From Microvelia longipes (lineage: Eukaryota; Arthropoda; Insecta; Hemiptera; Veliidae): a stretch of 64,000 nucleotides of DNA. The position numbers and the translations under genes were made by a program. Location: assembly GCA_018340805.1 (NCBI GenBank), contig JACMZG010001870.1:17540445-17604444 (forward strand). Reading direction: 5' to 3'. Within the stretch, counting starts at the first letter, position 1. Each line of letters starts with the position of its first letter. Positions 10,868-22,044 of the stretch are shown here, piece by piece. Below the pieces are notes generated by a model. It made no database searches and was not told where the DNA came from. It saw only the letters and a list, made by a program, of their open reading frames with translations.

Positions 10868-11047
10868 TTAGCAGCCTATTTAGAGCTATTAGCGAATGTT
10901 CACTAGAAAGTTATCTATATATTTTTATAATCAGATGCTAAGCTGATATCGATCCCTCCCTACTCATCCCTTTTCATCCGGACAATCTGATAAGCATTTA
11001 ATTTTCTAATGAACATTCGCTAATAGCTCTAAATAGGCTGCTAATAG
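10868..11047. mobile_element. palindromic MITE, ~180 bp
   Basis: The terminal inverted repeats are about 38 bp: attagcagcctatttagagc leads the left arm and its reverse complement, gctctaaataggctgctaat, closes the right arm. The right half carries the phrase 'catccggacaatctgataag', shared with copies at 15770-15885, 21680-21780, 36015-36100, 37890-37950 and 38195-38290, so this may be the most complete member of that family here. Confidence 0.7.
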
Positions 11048-11703
11048 CAAAACGAACTTTCGTAGATCCATCTGTCATAGAGGTATTTTGTCAAATTTCA
11101 GCTCAATATGGCCATTTTACGATTTTTAATGGTTCAGCAAAGTTGTTTAGCAAGGTCTAACAATTTTCATGTTTTGGGCTGCAAAACTAGACCAAAAGTT
11201 AGATTTTATCTAAGTTTATACTCATTAGAACAAATACATGGGAATTATGCGTACCACAGACACACACGCACACTCATTGGCTGACTGGAAACCTTTTTGA
11301 ACATATAACAAACGCCAAAACCGGATAATTCTGATAAATAAACATTAGTTAAATAAAGATTAATCTAGAAATTGTTGCCACTAGTAAATTACTATATAGT
11401 TGGCGTGCTATTTGTTCTGCTATGATTATCGAGTTACTCTACATATTATAGTTATGTTGCTATATTATTTGACACTTATTCCTTACTAACTAACCTTATT
11501 TATTTGTTAAATTTTATAAAATGTATTTCCATTATATTTTATTGCATGTTGTAGTTTTACTTTTCTAATTTATACCGTAGATATATAGGAAAATTATTTT
11601 GTTTGCAATAAAATCTAAAATCGAATTATCGATTTTAATGTTTGTATAATTTTAATGAATTAACTTTATGTTTTGATCAGTCTAATATTGCACGCATTTA
11701 GTC

Positions 11704-11704
<1 letters not shown>

Positions 11705-11735
<31 letters not shown>

Positions 11736-11737
11736 TA

Positions 11738-11798
<61 letters not shown>

Positions 11799-11807
11799 AT
11801 ATATATA
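11705..11807. repeat. (TA)n microsatellite
   Basis: About 100 bp of TA dinucleotides with three breaks. It replaces the TG-rich stretch that other copies of the enclosing repeat family have at this position. Confidence 0.95.
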
Positions 11808-12089
11808 ACCAAAATATGTGCCAAGCTTCATCTCATTGTCAGCGTTAGTTTAAATTTTCTCGAATGACGTATAAGTTTTGTAAAAATTGTAAAAAAACAT
11901 TTAAAAAAATCTATAAGTTGAAATTTGATTCAAATATACCTCTTTATGTAATTAATAAGTATTATACTAGGTTTCGTTTCAGTACAAGTATATCTACGGT
12001 TTGTGTAGGATCATAAATGTAAAGCTGCATCGTGCGTGGTCATTGCCTGTATGGGTGTCCGCTGGATATAAAACGAATGTATTTACTGT

Positions 12090-15000
12090 CTGACGACGAG
12101 CGAAACGAGTCCAAAGAAGTGTTGCAATGGTAATTGGGTGATTATATATTCTGAGGAGGAGCGAAACGTCCAAAGAAGTGTTGCAATGGTAATTGGGTGA
12201 TTTATATATTCTGAGGAGGAGCGAAACATGTCCAAAGAAGTGTTGCAATGGTAATTGGGTGATTTATATATTCTGAGGAGGAGCGAAACATGTCCAAAGA
12301 AGTAATGCAATGGTAATTGGGTGATTTATATATTCTGAGGAGCAGCGAAACGAGTCAAAGAAGTTGCAATGGTAATTGGGTGATTTTATATTCTGAGGAG
12401 GAGCGAAACGAGTCCAAAGAAGTGTTGCAATGGTAATTGGGTGATTATATATTCTGAAGAAGAGCGAAACGAGTCCAAAGAAGTGTTGCAATGGTAATTA
12501 GGTGATTTATATATTCTGAGGAGCGAAACGAGTCCAAAGAGTGTTGCAATGGTAATTGGGTGATTTATATATTCTGAGGAGCAGCGAAACGAGTCCAAGA
12601 AGTGTTGCAATGGTAATTAGGTGATTTATATATTCTGAGGAGCAGCGAAACGAGTCCAAAGAAGTGTTGCAATGGTAATTGGGTGATTTATATATTCTGA
12701 GGACGAGCGAAACGAGTCCAAAGAAGTGTTGCAATGGTAATTGGGTGATATATATATTCTGAGGAAGAGCGAAACGAGTCCAAAGAAGTGTTGCAATGGT
12801 AATTAGGTGATTTATATATTCTGAGGAGCAGCGAAACGAGTCCAAAGAAGTGTTGCAATGGTAATTGGGTGATTTATATATTCTGAGGAGGAGCGAAACG
12901 AGTCCAAAGAAGTGTTGCAATGGTAATTGGGTGATTTATATATTCTGAGGAGGACGAAACGAGTCCAAAGAAGTGTTGCAATGGTAATTAGGTGATTTAT
13001 ATATTCTGAGGAGGAGCGAAACATGTCCAAAGGTGTTGCAATGGTAATTGGGTGATTTATATATTCTCAGGAGCAGCGAAACGAGTCCCAAGAAGTGTTG
13101 CAAATGGTAATTAGGTGATTTATATATTCTGAGGAGCAGCGAAACGAGTCCAAAGAAGTGTTTGCAATGGTAATTAGGTGATTTATATATTCTGAGGAGG
13201 AGCGAAACGAGTCCAAAGAAGTGTTTGCAATGGTAATTAGGTGATTTATATATTCTGAGGAGCAGCGAAACGAGTCCAAAGAAGTGTTGCAATGGTAATT
13301 AGGTGATTTATTATTCTGAGGGAGCAGCGAAACGATCCAAAGAAGTGTTGCAATGGTAATTGGGTGATTTATATATTCTGAGGAGGAGCGAAACGAGTCC
13401 AAAGAAGTGTTGCAATGGTAATTGGGTGATTTATATATTCTGAGGAGCAGCGAAACGAGTCCAAAGAAGTGTTGCAATGGTAATTAGGTGATTTATATAT
13501 TCTGAGGAGCAGCGAAACGAGTCCAAAGAAGTGTTGCAATGGTAATTGGGTGATTTATATATTCTGAGGAGGAGCGAAACGAGTCCAAAGAAGTGTTGCA
13601 ATGGTAATTGGTGATTTATATATTCTGAGGACGAGCGAAACGAGTCCAAAGAAGTGTTTGCAATGGTAATTGGGTGATATATATATTCTGAGGAAGAGCG
13701 AAACGAGTCCAAAGAGTGTTGCAATGGTAATTAGGTGATTTATATATTCTGAGGAGCAGCGAAACGAGTCCAAAGAAGTGTTGCAATGGTAATGGGTGAT
13801 TTATATATTCTGAGGAGCAGCGAAACAGTCCAAAGAAGTGTTGCAATGGTAATTGGGTGATTTTATTATTCTGAGGAGGAGCGAAACAGTCCAAAGAAGT
13901 GTTGCAATGGTAATTGGGTGATTTATATATTCTGAGGAGCAGCGAAACGAGTCCAAGAAGTGTTGCAATGGTAATTAGGTGATTTATATATTCTGAGGAG
14001 AGCGAAACGAGTCCAAAGAAGTGTTGCAATGGTAATTAGGTGATTTATATATTCTGAGGAGGAGCGAAACATGTCCAAAGAAGTGTTGCAATGGTAATTG
14101 GGTGATTTATATATTCTGAGGAGCAGCGAAACGAGTCCAAAGAAGTGTTGCAATGGTAATTAGGTGATTTATATATTCTGAGGAGCAGCGAAACGAGTCC
14201 AAAGAAGTGTTTAAGTCGAGTCCAAAGAAGTGTTGCAATGGTAAGGTGATTTATATATTCTGAGGAGGAGCGAAACGAGTCCAAAGAAGTGTTGCAATGG
14301 TAATTGGGTGATATATTCTGAGGAGCAGCGAAACGAGTCCAAAGAAGTGTTGCAATGGTAATAGGTGATTTATTATTCTGAGGAGCAGCGAAACGAGTCC
14401 AAAGAAGTTTGCAATGGTAATTTGATTTATATATCTGTCCAAAGAGTGCAATGGTAATTAGGTGATTTATATATTCTGAGGAGGAGCGAACGAGTCCAAA
14501 GAAGTGTTGCAATGGTAATTAGGTGATTTATATATTCTGAGGAGCAGCGAAACGAGTCCAAAGAAGTGTTGCAATGGTAATTGGGTGATTTATATATTCT
14601 GAGGAGAGCGAAACGAGTCCAAAGAAGTGTTGCAATGGTAATTAGGTGATTTATATATTCTGAGGAGCAGCGAAACGAGTCAAAGAAGTGTTGCAATGGT
14701 AATTGGTGATTTATATATTCTGAGGACGAGCGAAACGAGTCCAAAGAAGTGTTGCAATGGTAATTGGGTGATATATATATTTGATGCGAAACGAGTCAAA
14801 GAAGTGTTGCAATGGTAATTAGGTGATTTATATATTCTGAGGAGGAGCGAAACGAGTCCAAAGAAGTGTTGCAATGGTAATTGGGTGATTTATATATTCT
14901 GAGGAGCAGCGAAACGAGTCCAAAGAAGTGTTTGCAATGGTAATTGGGGTGATTTATATATTCTGAGGAGGAGCGAAACATGTCCAAAGAAGTGTTGCAA

Positions 15001-15515
15001 TGGTAATTGGGTGATTTATATATTCTGAGAGCAGCGAAACGAGTCCAAAGAAGTGTTGCAATGGTAATTAGGTGATTTATATATTCTGAGCGAAACGAGT
15101 CCAAAGAAGTGTTGCAATGGTAATTAAGGTGATTATATATTCTGAGGAGAGCGAAACGAGTCCAAAGAAGTTTGCAATGGTAATTGGGTGATTTATATTA
15201 TTCTGAGGAAGAGCGAACGAGTCCAAAGAAGTGTTGCAATGGTAATTTATATATTCTGAGGAGCAGCGAAACGAGTCCAAAGAAGTGTTGCAATGGTAAT
15301 TGGGTGATTTATATATTCTGAGGACGAGCGAACGAGTCCAAAGAAGTGTTGCAATGGTAATTAGGTGATTTATATATTTGAGGAGCAGCGAAACGAGTCC
15401 AAAGAAGTGTTTGCAATGGTAATTGGGTGATTTATATATTCTGAGGACGAGCGAAACGAGTCCAAAGAAGTGTTGCAATGGTAATTGGGTGATTTATATA
15501 TTCTGAGGAGAAGCT
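12090..15515. repeat. 62-bp minisatellite/satellite array, ~55 units
   Basis: The consensus unit begins gtccaaagaagtgttgcaat, continues with ggtaattgggtgatttatat and ends with attctgaggagcagcgaaacga. Variation is concentrated at t(g/a)ggtg and at ctgagga(gg/gc/cg)agcg. Single-base indels are frequent. The unit is a copy of the tail module of the surrounding repeat family: two diverged copies of the same module sit side by side at about 25615-25700. The minus-strand open frames here come only from the repeat; 62 is not a multiple of three, so a three-unit (186-bp) cycle stays open. Confidence 0.95.
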
Positions 15516-15764
15516 AAGCAAGTCCAAAGTAATAAGGATGAGGGTAGCGAATCCAATAGGTAAGAAAAAGTTTGGAGGTACCTCGTACGCGATTTTTTTT
15601 ATAAGCAAAAAAAATTAAGATCCGTAAATTTCAAATACATGAAATCTCAACAGGAAAGCAAGAATTTCATTTACGTTATACTTTAGTCTATTATTTAAGT
15701 AGATTTGTTATTAGTTAAGATCGTATTAATTTAATACATTTTTTTCTATTTTCAACATACACAT

Positions 15765-15885
15765 TAGGAGGCCAAGCGGAATCAACCCCCCCCCCACAAT
15801 CAATTACCTCTCCCTTTCCGTCATCCGAACAGCCTCACAAGCGTCAATTTTCTAATAAAAATTCGCCAATTAATATAAAGCATGT
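15765..15885. mobile_element. partial palindromic-MITE copy
   Basis: Shares ggaggccaagcggaatcaa, ccgtcatccgaacagcctca and the aattttctaataaaaattcg end with the family represented at 10868-11047 and 38195-38290. It holds a short poly-C run. Confidence 0.55.
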
Positions 15886-15889
15886 TTAT

Positions 15890-17010
15890 TACAGTTTTAA
15901 AATAATATTATTGTATAAAAATAATAATAAAATAATGTTGGCAAAGAAAATCCCATTTTATCTAAATTTAATTTGAATTTTTAAATTATCATTCACTACT
16001 TATTAACTTGTTTATTTTTATTTATTATTTAAATCATACTTAAATAAATAGCCATTTAAAATAATATTAAAATAAATTTCTTTTCATAGTTATTTGTTAA
16101 CTTTTTTTCCTGGAATAAATCCAACTTATTAACTTGAGTTTTTGAATCTGTTTTATAACCAGAAAAAAATTATTAAATAAAAATAAATAAATTCTAATAC
16201 AAATTAAACGTCCATGTTAATATCAAAAACATCTTTTTGTTCAAATCTAATTTCGATATGTTTATATTTTATTTATTTTACTTTATTTACATATTTAATA
16301 ACTTTTTAGAGCCATGAAGATTGTGTGGTAAACATTATATTGAGAGGTTGATAAAACAACATTCGAGAAAATTATGGCATAATGGTAAAACCAATGGTAT
16401 ATAATGTAAAGTATAATTTGTAGTAAACATTTAATAATTTTTAATATAAAATGTTTTTTATTTATTTTCCCTTTTTTACTAATTCATTTGATGACATGAA
16501 AATGGATATTCATTTAAACAATTTTATTTGTATTCGAATTTATTTATTTTTCTTCATTTTATTTGATAGGTCAATCAATATAAAAATATACACAATTTTA
16601 ATAAATAAACGTAAAATATAACAAAGAATTTTAGAACCATTTTTTGGAATTTTAATGATAAAAATAAACATTAAGTTATTTAAAAAATAATAATTAATTA
16701 GGCATTAATGAAACAGTTTACTGACGAGCGACAGCTTATCCGTAATTAATTTGTAAAACAAATACCGATATGCATATACTATTTTTTTTTTATTGATAGC
16801 TTTATTGATATAGTTTTCTTCTTTCACTAGCTCATTTTCCTTTGGAGTCGCTAAAATTGGGAATCTCAGAACTTTTCCTAGCCTTATCGGATTCGCTGCA
16901 ATCGGCCTGTATTTTTCCTTTGAAAAATACAGACAAAATGAGTTACGACCAGTGCTTTAAAATTGAGTAACTGCTTAGGTTCTAAAGCATGAACCGGAAC
17001 CTTAAGCCAG
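15890..17010. other. gene-free, AT-rich
   Basis: Very AT-rich sequence, mostly below 25% GC by eye, with no supported gene. Confidence 0.5.
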
Positions 17011-17014
17011 AAAT

Positions 17015-17216
17015 GGGTTGTTAAGCACGGAAACACGCATTCTAAATGAAATTCGCCCGACAACGGACCACCGCGCCGGAATTATTTATTTAGTAATTGT
17101 AAACTTATATAATGTAAAAAAAACTATAAAAATTATCATTCCAACCAGGATTGTTGTTAAGCACGGAAACACGCATCCAAACGAAATTCGCCCGACATGC
17201 GGACCACCGCGCCAGA
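17015..17216. repeat. two direct copies of a GC-richer 64-bp block
   Basis: ttgttaagcacggaaacacg, then cat, aaattcgcccgaca and ggaccaccgcgcc occur at 17018-17083 and again at 17150-17215, 132 bp apart. They stand out in base composition from the AT-rich spacer. Function unknown. Confidence 0.8.
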
Positions 17217-17224
17217 ATATAAAA

Positions 17225-17940
17225 GTTATAATAATAAAACCATCTCGTTCTTTATACTCTTAGATACTCTTCGTTATTACCATAGACTCGAGTATCTACC
17301 TTGACATTGTCATTATTATATAAATTAAACATTAAACAGCCAGAAATAATTAGCTGAAAAAGACAATAGGAGCACATTCTCGTAGTTGGCATGTGAAACT
17401 TTAAAATTACATACTAGCGCTCCTGTTAACTGGTTACGGAACTAACCTTTTCTTGTCCGAAAAAATAAATCCCAGGACCATCTTTCTTTTTCTATATATT
17501 CTTTGATTAAATTTATAATTAAAGTAATTTTGATTTTACTGTTTGGTTTATCTTTACGAGTTACGATTGTATATCTTATTGGAACAAGAGTACAAATGCT
17601 TGGTTAAGATTTGTTGTTTATGATAGAGTTAAAAGAAACACAACTTTCTACACGCATTCTTTGTCTGCTGGTGGCACGGCTTCTAACCCGATTATTATTT
17701 GACTTTTGCTACTGGTGTTGTCTTTACTATTGCTTCATGAGCTGTAATTTAACCAAGGTTTAATATTAGATTTAAACTGTAATGAAATATGTATTCGGAT
17801 TAGATCACTGACTAGCTTTAAAATCCATTTAAAGATAAATACTATTCTGCCTTGAATAGAAATTAAAAGCTAATTAATACTTAAAAATTGATAATTGATT
17901 TTTTATAATAGTTTTCAATTCTAAAGGCTTTCAAGCATAA
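17225..17940. other. gene-free, AT-rich
   Basis: No supported gene or repeat. Confidence 0.45.
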
Positions 17941-17941
17941 A

Positions 17942-18238
17942 GATATTATAACTAGAGAGGCCCTGTTGGTTGAATTTTGCAACATCAAAAAAAGAAACTT
18001 GATCAAATTTTATTATTATTTACTAAATTAACAGTACAAAATGACAGTAACTTACATAATTAAACTTTGATGATACAAAAAAAACACAGGCAATTTGTGA
18101 AAACCCAACAACAATTGATTCATTATAACCTTAACTCGGTCTTAGTGGAGTCAACAAGGTTACACAGATGGCCTTAAATGATGTTTCTAGCCATTCAATG
18201 GATTGAGGTAGGCTATGGCCCCTCAAGTAATATATCTC
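17942..18238. mobile_element. TIR element, short copy (family of 40246-40886)
   Basis: The left end attataactagagaggccct and the right end ggcccctcaagtaatatat are imperfect inverted repeats. Both ends match the larger element at 40246-40886. The interior is mostly different, as expected of deletion derivatives. Confidence 0.6.
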
Positions 18239-18437
18239 ATCTGAAAGCATTGAGATGCTTTCTAGTGCTTCTACTCCCTTAAGCATCCAAAATACCATTT
18301 TCTTTTGTCACAGCACCATTTTAAAAGTTTTTGTGTTCATATCTTTTTAAACGCCCAGGTAATAAAATATGAATCAAACTTCAAATTTGTCAACATTTAA
18401 AGTTGAATATATGTAGTCCTGGGAGCCAAGTGCACTG

Positions 18438-19160
18438 GTGAGCAAAAGGTTAACTTTACATAATTCTGTACCTTCGCTCATCGTTACATGCCCTTCTTGC
18501 TATTTTTGTTTTCCAACTTCTTTTCCTCTTCTTGCTTATTCTGTTTTTCTAACTACTTTTGATCTTCTAATCCCTTTCTTTCTACTTGTTTCTTTTTTTC
18601 TTCTTGATTTTTCTTTTCTTCCTGTCAATACTGAGAACTGGACTCGGAGCCAGCTGCTTTCTTTGCTTAAGGAACATGGGGCATAACGAAGGCAGCGTCC
18701 TGGAACATCTGTGATGCTTCAGGATGGCTGAGTTTATGCACCGCTTTAAACTCAGGCCAACTCAGGACATTCCTGAGATTTGGATCCAGAATGCCATTGA
18801 GTGACCATCACTCAAGCGGTGGTGCACAGTCTCCTTTATGCTTATTTTTTCCGTATTTACAGCTCTGTTCTTCTTGGTTGCATCATCGACTAATGTGTCC
18901 AAACATTGTAAACACTTTAGTGGCAACGGAACATACCGACACCCACTCACCGCTCTGTAGAACACTATTCTGATCTTCTCTGAAAGATCTTAATACTAAA
19001 AGGTTAGAAAGTACGTCCCTGTTTTCTAGACGTCCTTCCTCCACAGGTATGTCACCTTGTGGCGCGAGGTCCTCCTGAATTTCTTTTAATATCGAGTTTA
19101 TGAGATTTCAACAAAAAATTACTTGAGCCTTCTGATTGATTTGATGCCATAGGATTTTTC
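18438..19160 (-). pseudogene. LINE ORF1 (gag-like) remnant with broken zinc knuckle
   Basis: On the minus strand a start-like MASNQSEGSSN lies near 19152. Then, in a shifted frame, comes LINSILKEIQEDLAPQGDIP, then FGHISR followed by a stop, a cysteine and CKYGKNKHKGDCAPPLE (18800-18900). This is the layout of a retrotransposon CCHC zinc knuckle (C..C.GH....C, then C..C...H....C) broken by frameshifts. The 18440-18690 stretch read in the same direction is lysine-rich and would be the ORF1 C-terminus. No intact frame remains. Confidence 0.55.
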
Positions 19161-19164
19161 TGGT

Positions 19165-20112
19165 AAGAAGGAGCAGTCAGCGGAGGTATCCCCAGAGGGT
19201 GGGAAGATTGCTGGCCTGGGACTAAGACGCACAGTGCACCCAGTGTACTGTCCGACCATCACCCTCTTCTGTAAGCCTGTCCGCGGATGGACCAAGCGGG
19301 CGGCAGGAGACACATTGGGCACCAGGACCTCCGATAGTCCTGGCTGGGACTGACCTGCTGACCACTAATCCCAACCTCCCCCTACTCAATTCATCATCCG
19401 CCGTTGGGGAACGGCAGGGCAATGCACACAGCAGGAGGGACGACTCATCCCCCATCACGACGATCCCAAGTAACAAGGACTAGTGGCAGCGTATCTCTCT
19501 AAGGGAAAAGGCATTCAACATAAAATAATAAAATAAAGGAAATTAATAAAATTAAAAAGAATGAAGAAAAAATGGTAGAAAGAGGAGGAAATTTGAAATA
19601 GTAAGGAAGGCAAGAGGCATGGTGAAAGGAAAGTTAGAGATAAGAAGATGGCAAGAAAGAGAATGAGACCCTGCCTTGTAGAGGACCCTTGCGAGGTTAA
19701 CCTGAAGGGACACCACCCCCTGACACGCCGCTCAGTCCGCCTGACGCAAATAGGCGCCTGACTCCCCAAGACACGCTCCCTATAGTGAGCAGTCAGCACG
19801 GGTATACCCGTGTCAGCAGGGCATACGGACCTTAAGCACGATCGGTTGTATCATAGAGCCAAACAGACATGGGATTAGATAGAGAGGCCCGACAACACTT
19901 CTCTTCCCGTCAGGCATCGTAGCACCTGCTCTGACCAAACCCGGTACTCGGCATGACACAGGTATCAGTTTTACCTCATGCCCAGGAAGACACACTTTTT
20001 CCTGGGCAAATACAATAATTGTAGAAGCTATAGTCTTTAAGCTAATAAATATAGAGACTATACTCTCTAGGCAATTATAAAAGGTACCTTTTCCTATAAG
20101 AAATGTCACCAT
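19165..20112 (-). other. GC-richer block upstream of the LINE ORF1 remnant
   Basis: About 950 bp of clearly higher GC than its surroundings. It could be the 5' UTR of the minus-strand LINE, which begins at its lower edge. Minus-strand open frames of 84-99 codons exist (for example 19813-20112), but none matches a family I can name. Confidence 0.4.
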
Positions 20113-20114
20113 TT

Positions 20115-20955
20115 ATAATTACTATCAAATCCTATATATAGGAAATTAAACGCTTTACTTTTCTGTTTTTAATATTTAGAACGATCTTAATACTTTTCCT
20201 ACGCACCATTATTAGAAAGTAAGAAAAATAAAGCATTTGAATTAACTAAAGAGAATAAAATTAACCATTTTATCTGAATTATTTGACCTGAATTATCTTG
20301 TTTGTAAAGAGTCAAACATCATAATGCTATAATTATAAATATCAACCTACGCAACCACGTCATTTTTAATTGAATTAAAAATCAAATGTGTAACTTGCAG
20401 AGTCAGGTAAGTTGGATTAATTTAAAGGAATTACTTAAAGGTTTAATTAAAAGTAAACATTTAGATTTTTTATAAGAATAAACTAGCTATAAAATTCAAG
20501 AATGATAGTATAGATTTGTTTTGTTTATTTACTTTATAATGAACTTCAACTATATCTTTTAAAGATTAGCTGCTGCAAGAATATAAAGGTAACAAAATCT
20601 CATTTGACTAATCACATTAACAATTATATCTGAATAATTTGAAGTAAATTATCTTTTATTTTTAAATTGAAAATTTTAATTACACCAAAAAAGAAAAGAA
20701 TTGCTAGCCTAAAAAATTATGGAAACAAGATCCTTAGGCCCCTATAGCACCACAATGTGGTCGCTTCGCGGCCTCTGATTCGCTGTCACTGTCTCGCTCA
20801 ATAGAAATACCCTGTGTATTGTTAGTTTTTTATTATTTGTTGTTACAAGGCATTTTACAATGTTTTTTTAACGCTTAAACTAGTAGGGGTTTTTTTAAAC
20901 CCGTAGGGTCATTTAAGTGTTATCCCCTCACTCAAATCTCAATCAACAAATTCAC
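20115..20955. other. gene-free, AT-rich
   Basis: No supported gene. A small GC-richer patch with 'gtggtcgcttcgcggcctc' lies at 20755-20790. Confidence 0.45.
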
Positions 20956-21014
20956 CCCAGAGTTTGTACACATCCAATCATCCAAAAAGCACGCCCTCCA
21001 TACATGGTGGCACA

Positions 21015-21330
21015 TATGACTAGTTCACAGTGTGTCTAGTTCATCTAGCCCAACCAGACTCTATCCAAACTTACTGCTCTGGCTAGTATCTGCGACTAGT
21101 TCACAGTGTGCCTAGTTCATCTAGACCAGCTAGACTCTGGCTAGGCTCACCGCTCTGGCTAGCGCCGACTACACTACACTGTGTGCTTGGTTCATCTAGT
21201 CTTACTAGCTCTTCTGATCACATTAGTCTCACTTGGCCTCGTCCTTCCAGTCTCACCAATCTCATCAGCTCCTCTAGCATCACCAGGCTCTAGCTTGGCT
21301 CACCGCTCTGGCCAGTCCAGTGCCATCCAA
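21015..21330. repeat. degenerate ~75-85-bp tandem repeat
   Basis: The phrase 'gactagttcacagtgtg(t/c)ctagttcatctag', followed by 'agactct...ctctggctag', occurs near 21018, 21093 and 21168. It trails off as repeated 'ctcat/ctagt' words to about 21330. The overlapping plus-strand frames of 61 codons are low-complexity consequences of this repeat. Confidence 0.65.
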
Positions 21331-21369
21331 CAGAGAACTCCAGCAACCCCGACGACAGTGTGCTAAAAA

Positions 21370-21562
21370 CTCATTCTATAGCCCTGACCTGAAAGTCAAA
21401 GCTCCGCAGGTCTATTAGGAGACGTCTGTTTGTACGGACAAGACCTCCCGAGTGTACGGTACAATGGATAACCTCGTATTAAGGTCCTCCCCCTTCTGGA
21501 TTTGAACCCTCGACCTTCAGGTCGATAGGCAAGCGTTCTGAGCAATTAGACTCGGTTTTACC
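21370..21562 (-). mobile_element. tRNA-derived SINE-like fragment
   Basis: On the minus strand from about 21560 to 21478 the sequence reads ctaattgctcagaacgcttg, then acctgaaggtcgagggttca and aatccagaag. This is a tRNA-like A-box region, anticodon arm and a good B box (GGGTTCAAATCC). The acceptor stem does not pair, so it is a derived head and not a functional tRNA. The SINE body would run to about 21370. Confidence 0.6.
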
Positions 21563-21569
21563 ATGTTAT

Positions 21570-21573
<4 letters not shown>

Positions 21574-21647
<74 letters not shown>
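21574..21647. repeat. (TA)n microsatellite
   Basis: About 74 bp of TA dinucleotides with two TTA breaks. The overlapping IYIYI frame is an artefact. Confidence 0.95.
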
Positions 21648-21648
<1 letters not shown>

Positions 21649-21679
21649 GTCTATGTGTGGGTTTTTTATGAGTATGCCA

Positions 21680-21780
21680 AATATAATCGACCCCACCCCC
21701 TCTTCCTTCCTCAACTTCCGTCGTCCGAACAACCTTATAAGCGCGTCATTTTCATGATGAAAATTCCCTAAAATAAAATT
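21680..21780. mobile_element. partial palindromic-MITE copy beside AT microsatellite
   Basis: Carries tccgtcgtccgaacaacctt, ataagcg and a ttttcatgatgaaaattccc end, homologous to the family at 10868-11047 and 38195-38290. Confidence 0.5.
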
Positions 21781-22044
21781 TTAAGGGTTCGAGACCCTTA
21801 AACGTGATAAGATAATTAATAGTATTCAACAAGGCAGAAAAAGAAACTTTATTGAAGTTTATATAGCAATTTGCCTACATCGACTGCGCCTTGGCACATC
21901 ATTTTTGTGGCCTACCGGGCTATCGAACCGAGAGGAGAGTTGTAAACAAGTCACTAATATTTCATTCTGCCTTGTTCCACAAATAACTATATCTGTGGCT
22001 AATTCATCTGAAATTTGCCTTAAAAATAAAATTATAGTCATTCG

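Larger units (their letters stand above)
11560..15600 (+). mobile_element. 5S-derived repeat family, copy with an expanded tail
   Basis: It begins with the family start (tttataccgtagatatatagg near 11570) and contains the 5S-like block at about 12010-12060 (aagctgcatcgtgcgtgg, then gtatgggtgtccgctgg). It ends with the family 3' end (gaggtacctcgtacgcgattttt, near 15575). Other copies are ~740 bp. This one is ~4 kb because a (TA)n run sits in its 5' half and the tail module has expanded into a satellite of about 55 units. Confidence 0.7.

Noticed and set aside
12150..12240. Hammerhead ribozyme in the satellite unit (ctgaggaggagcgaaacgagtcc resembles CUGANGA...GAAAC..GUC)
   Set aside because: The core letters fit, but stem I does not pair (the base 5' of CTGA and the base after GTC mismatch, and so do the next ones) and stem II is almost absent. 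The resemblance is probably chance.
11994..15478. Many overlapping minus-strand open frames of 60-155 codons with a repeated FFGLVSLLLRIYKSPNYHC pattern
   Set aside because: They are translations of the 62-bp satellite. Three units make 186 bp, so all three frames are visited in turn, and indels break and restart them. No promoter, start context or non-repeat sequence supports a protein.
21108..21366. Two overlapping Ser/Leu-rich plus-strand frames
   Set aside because: They are produced by the degenerate 'ctagttcatctag' tandem repeat.
21478..21560. tRNA gene on the minus strand
   Set aside because: Good B box, but the acceptor stem does not pair and the D-loop lacks GG; better explained as a SINE head. 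The same applies to 35328-35412.
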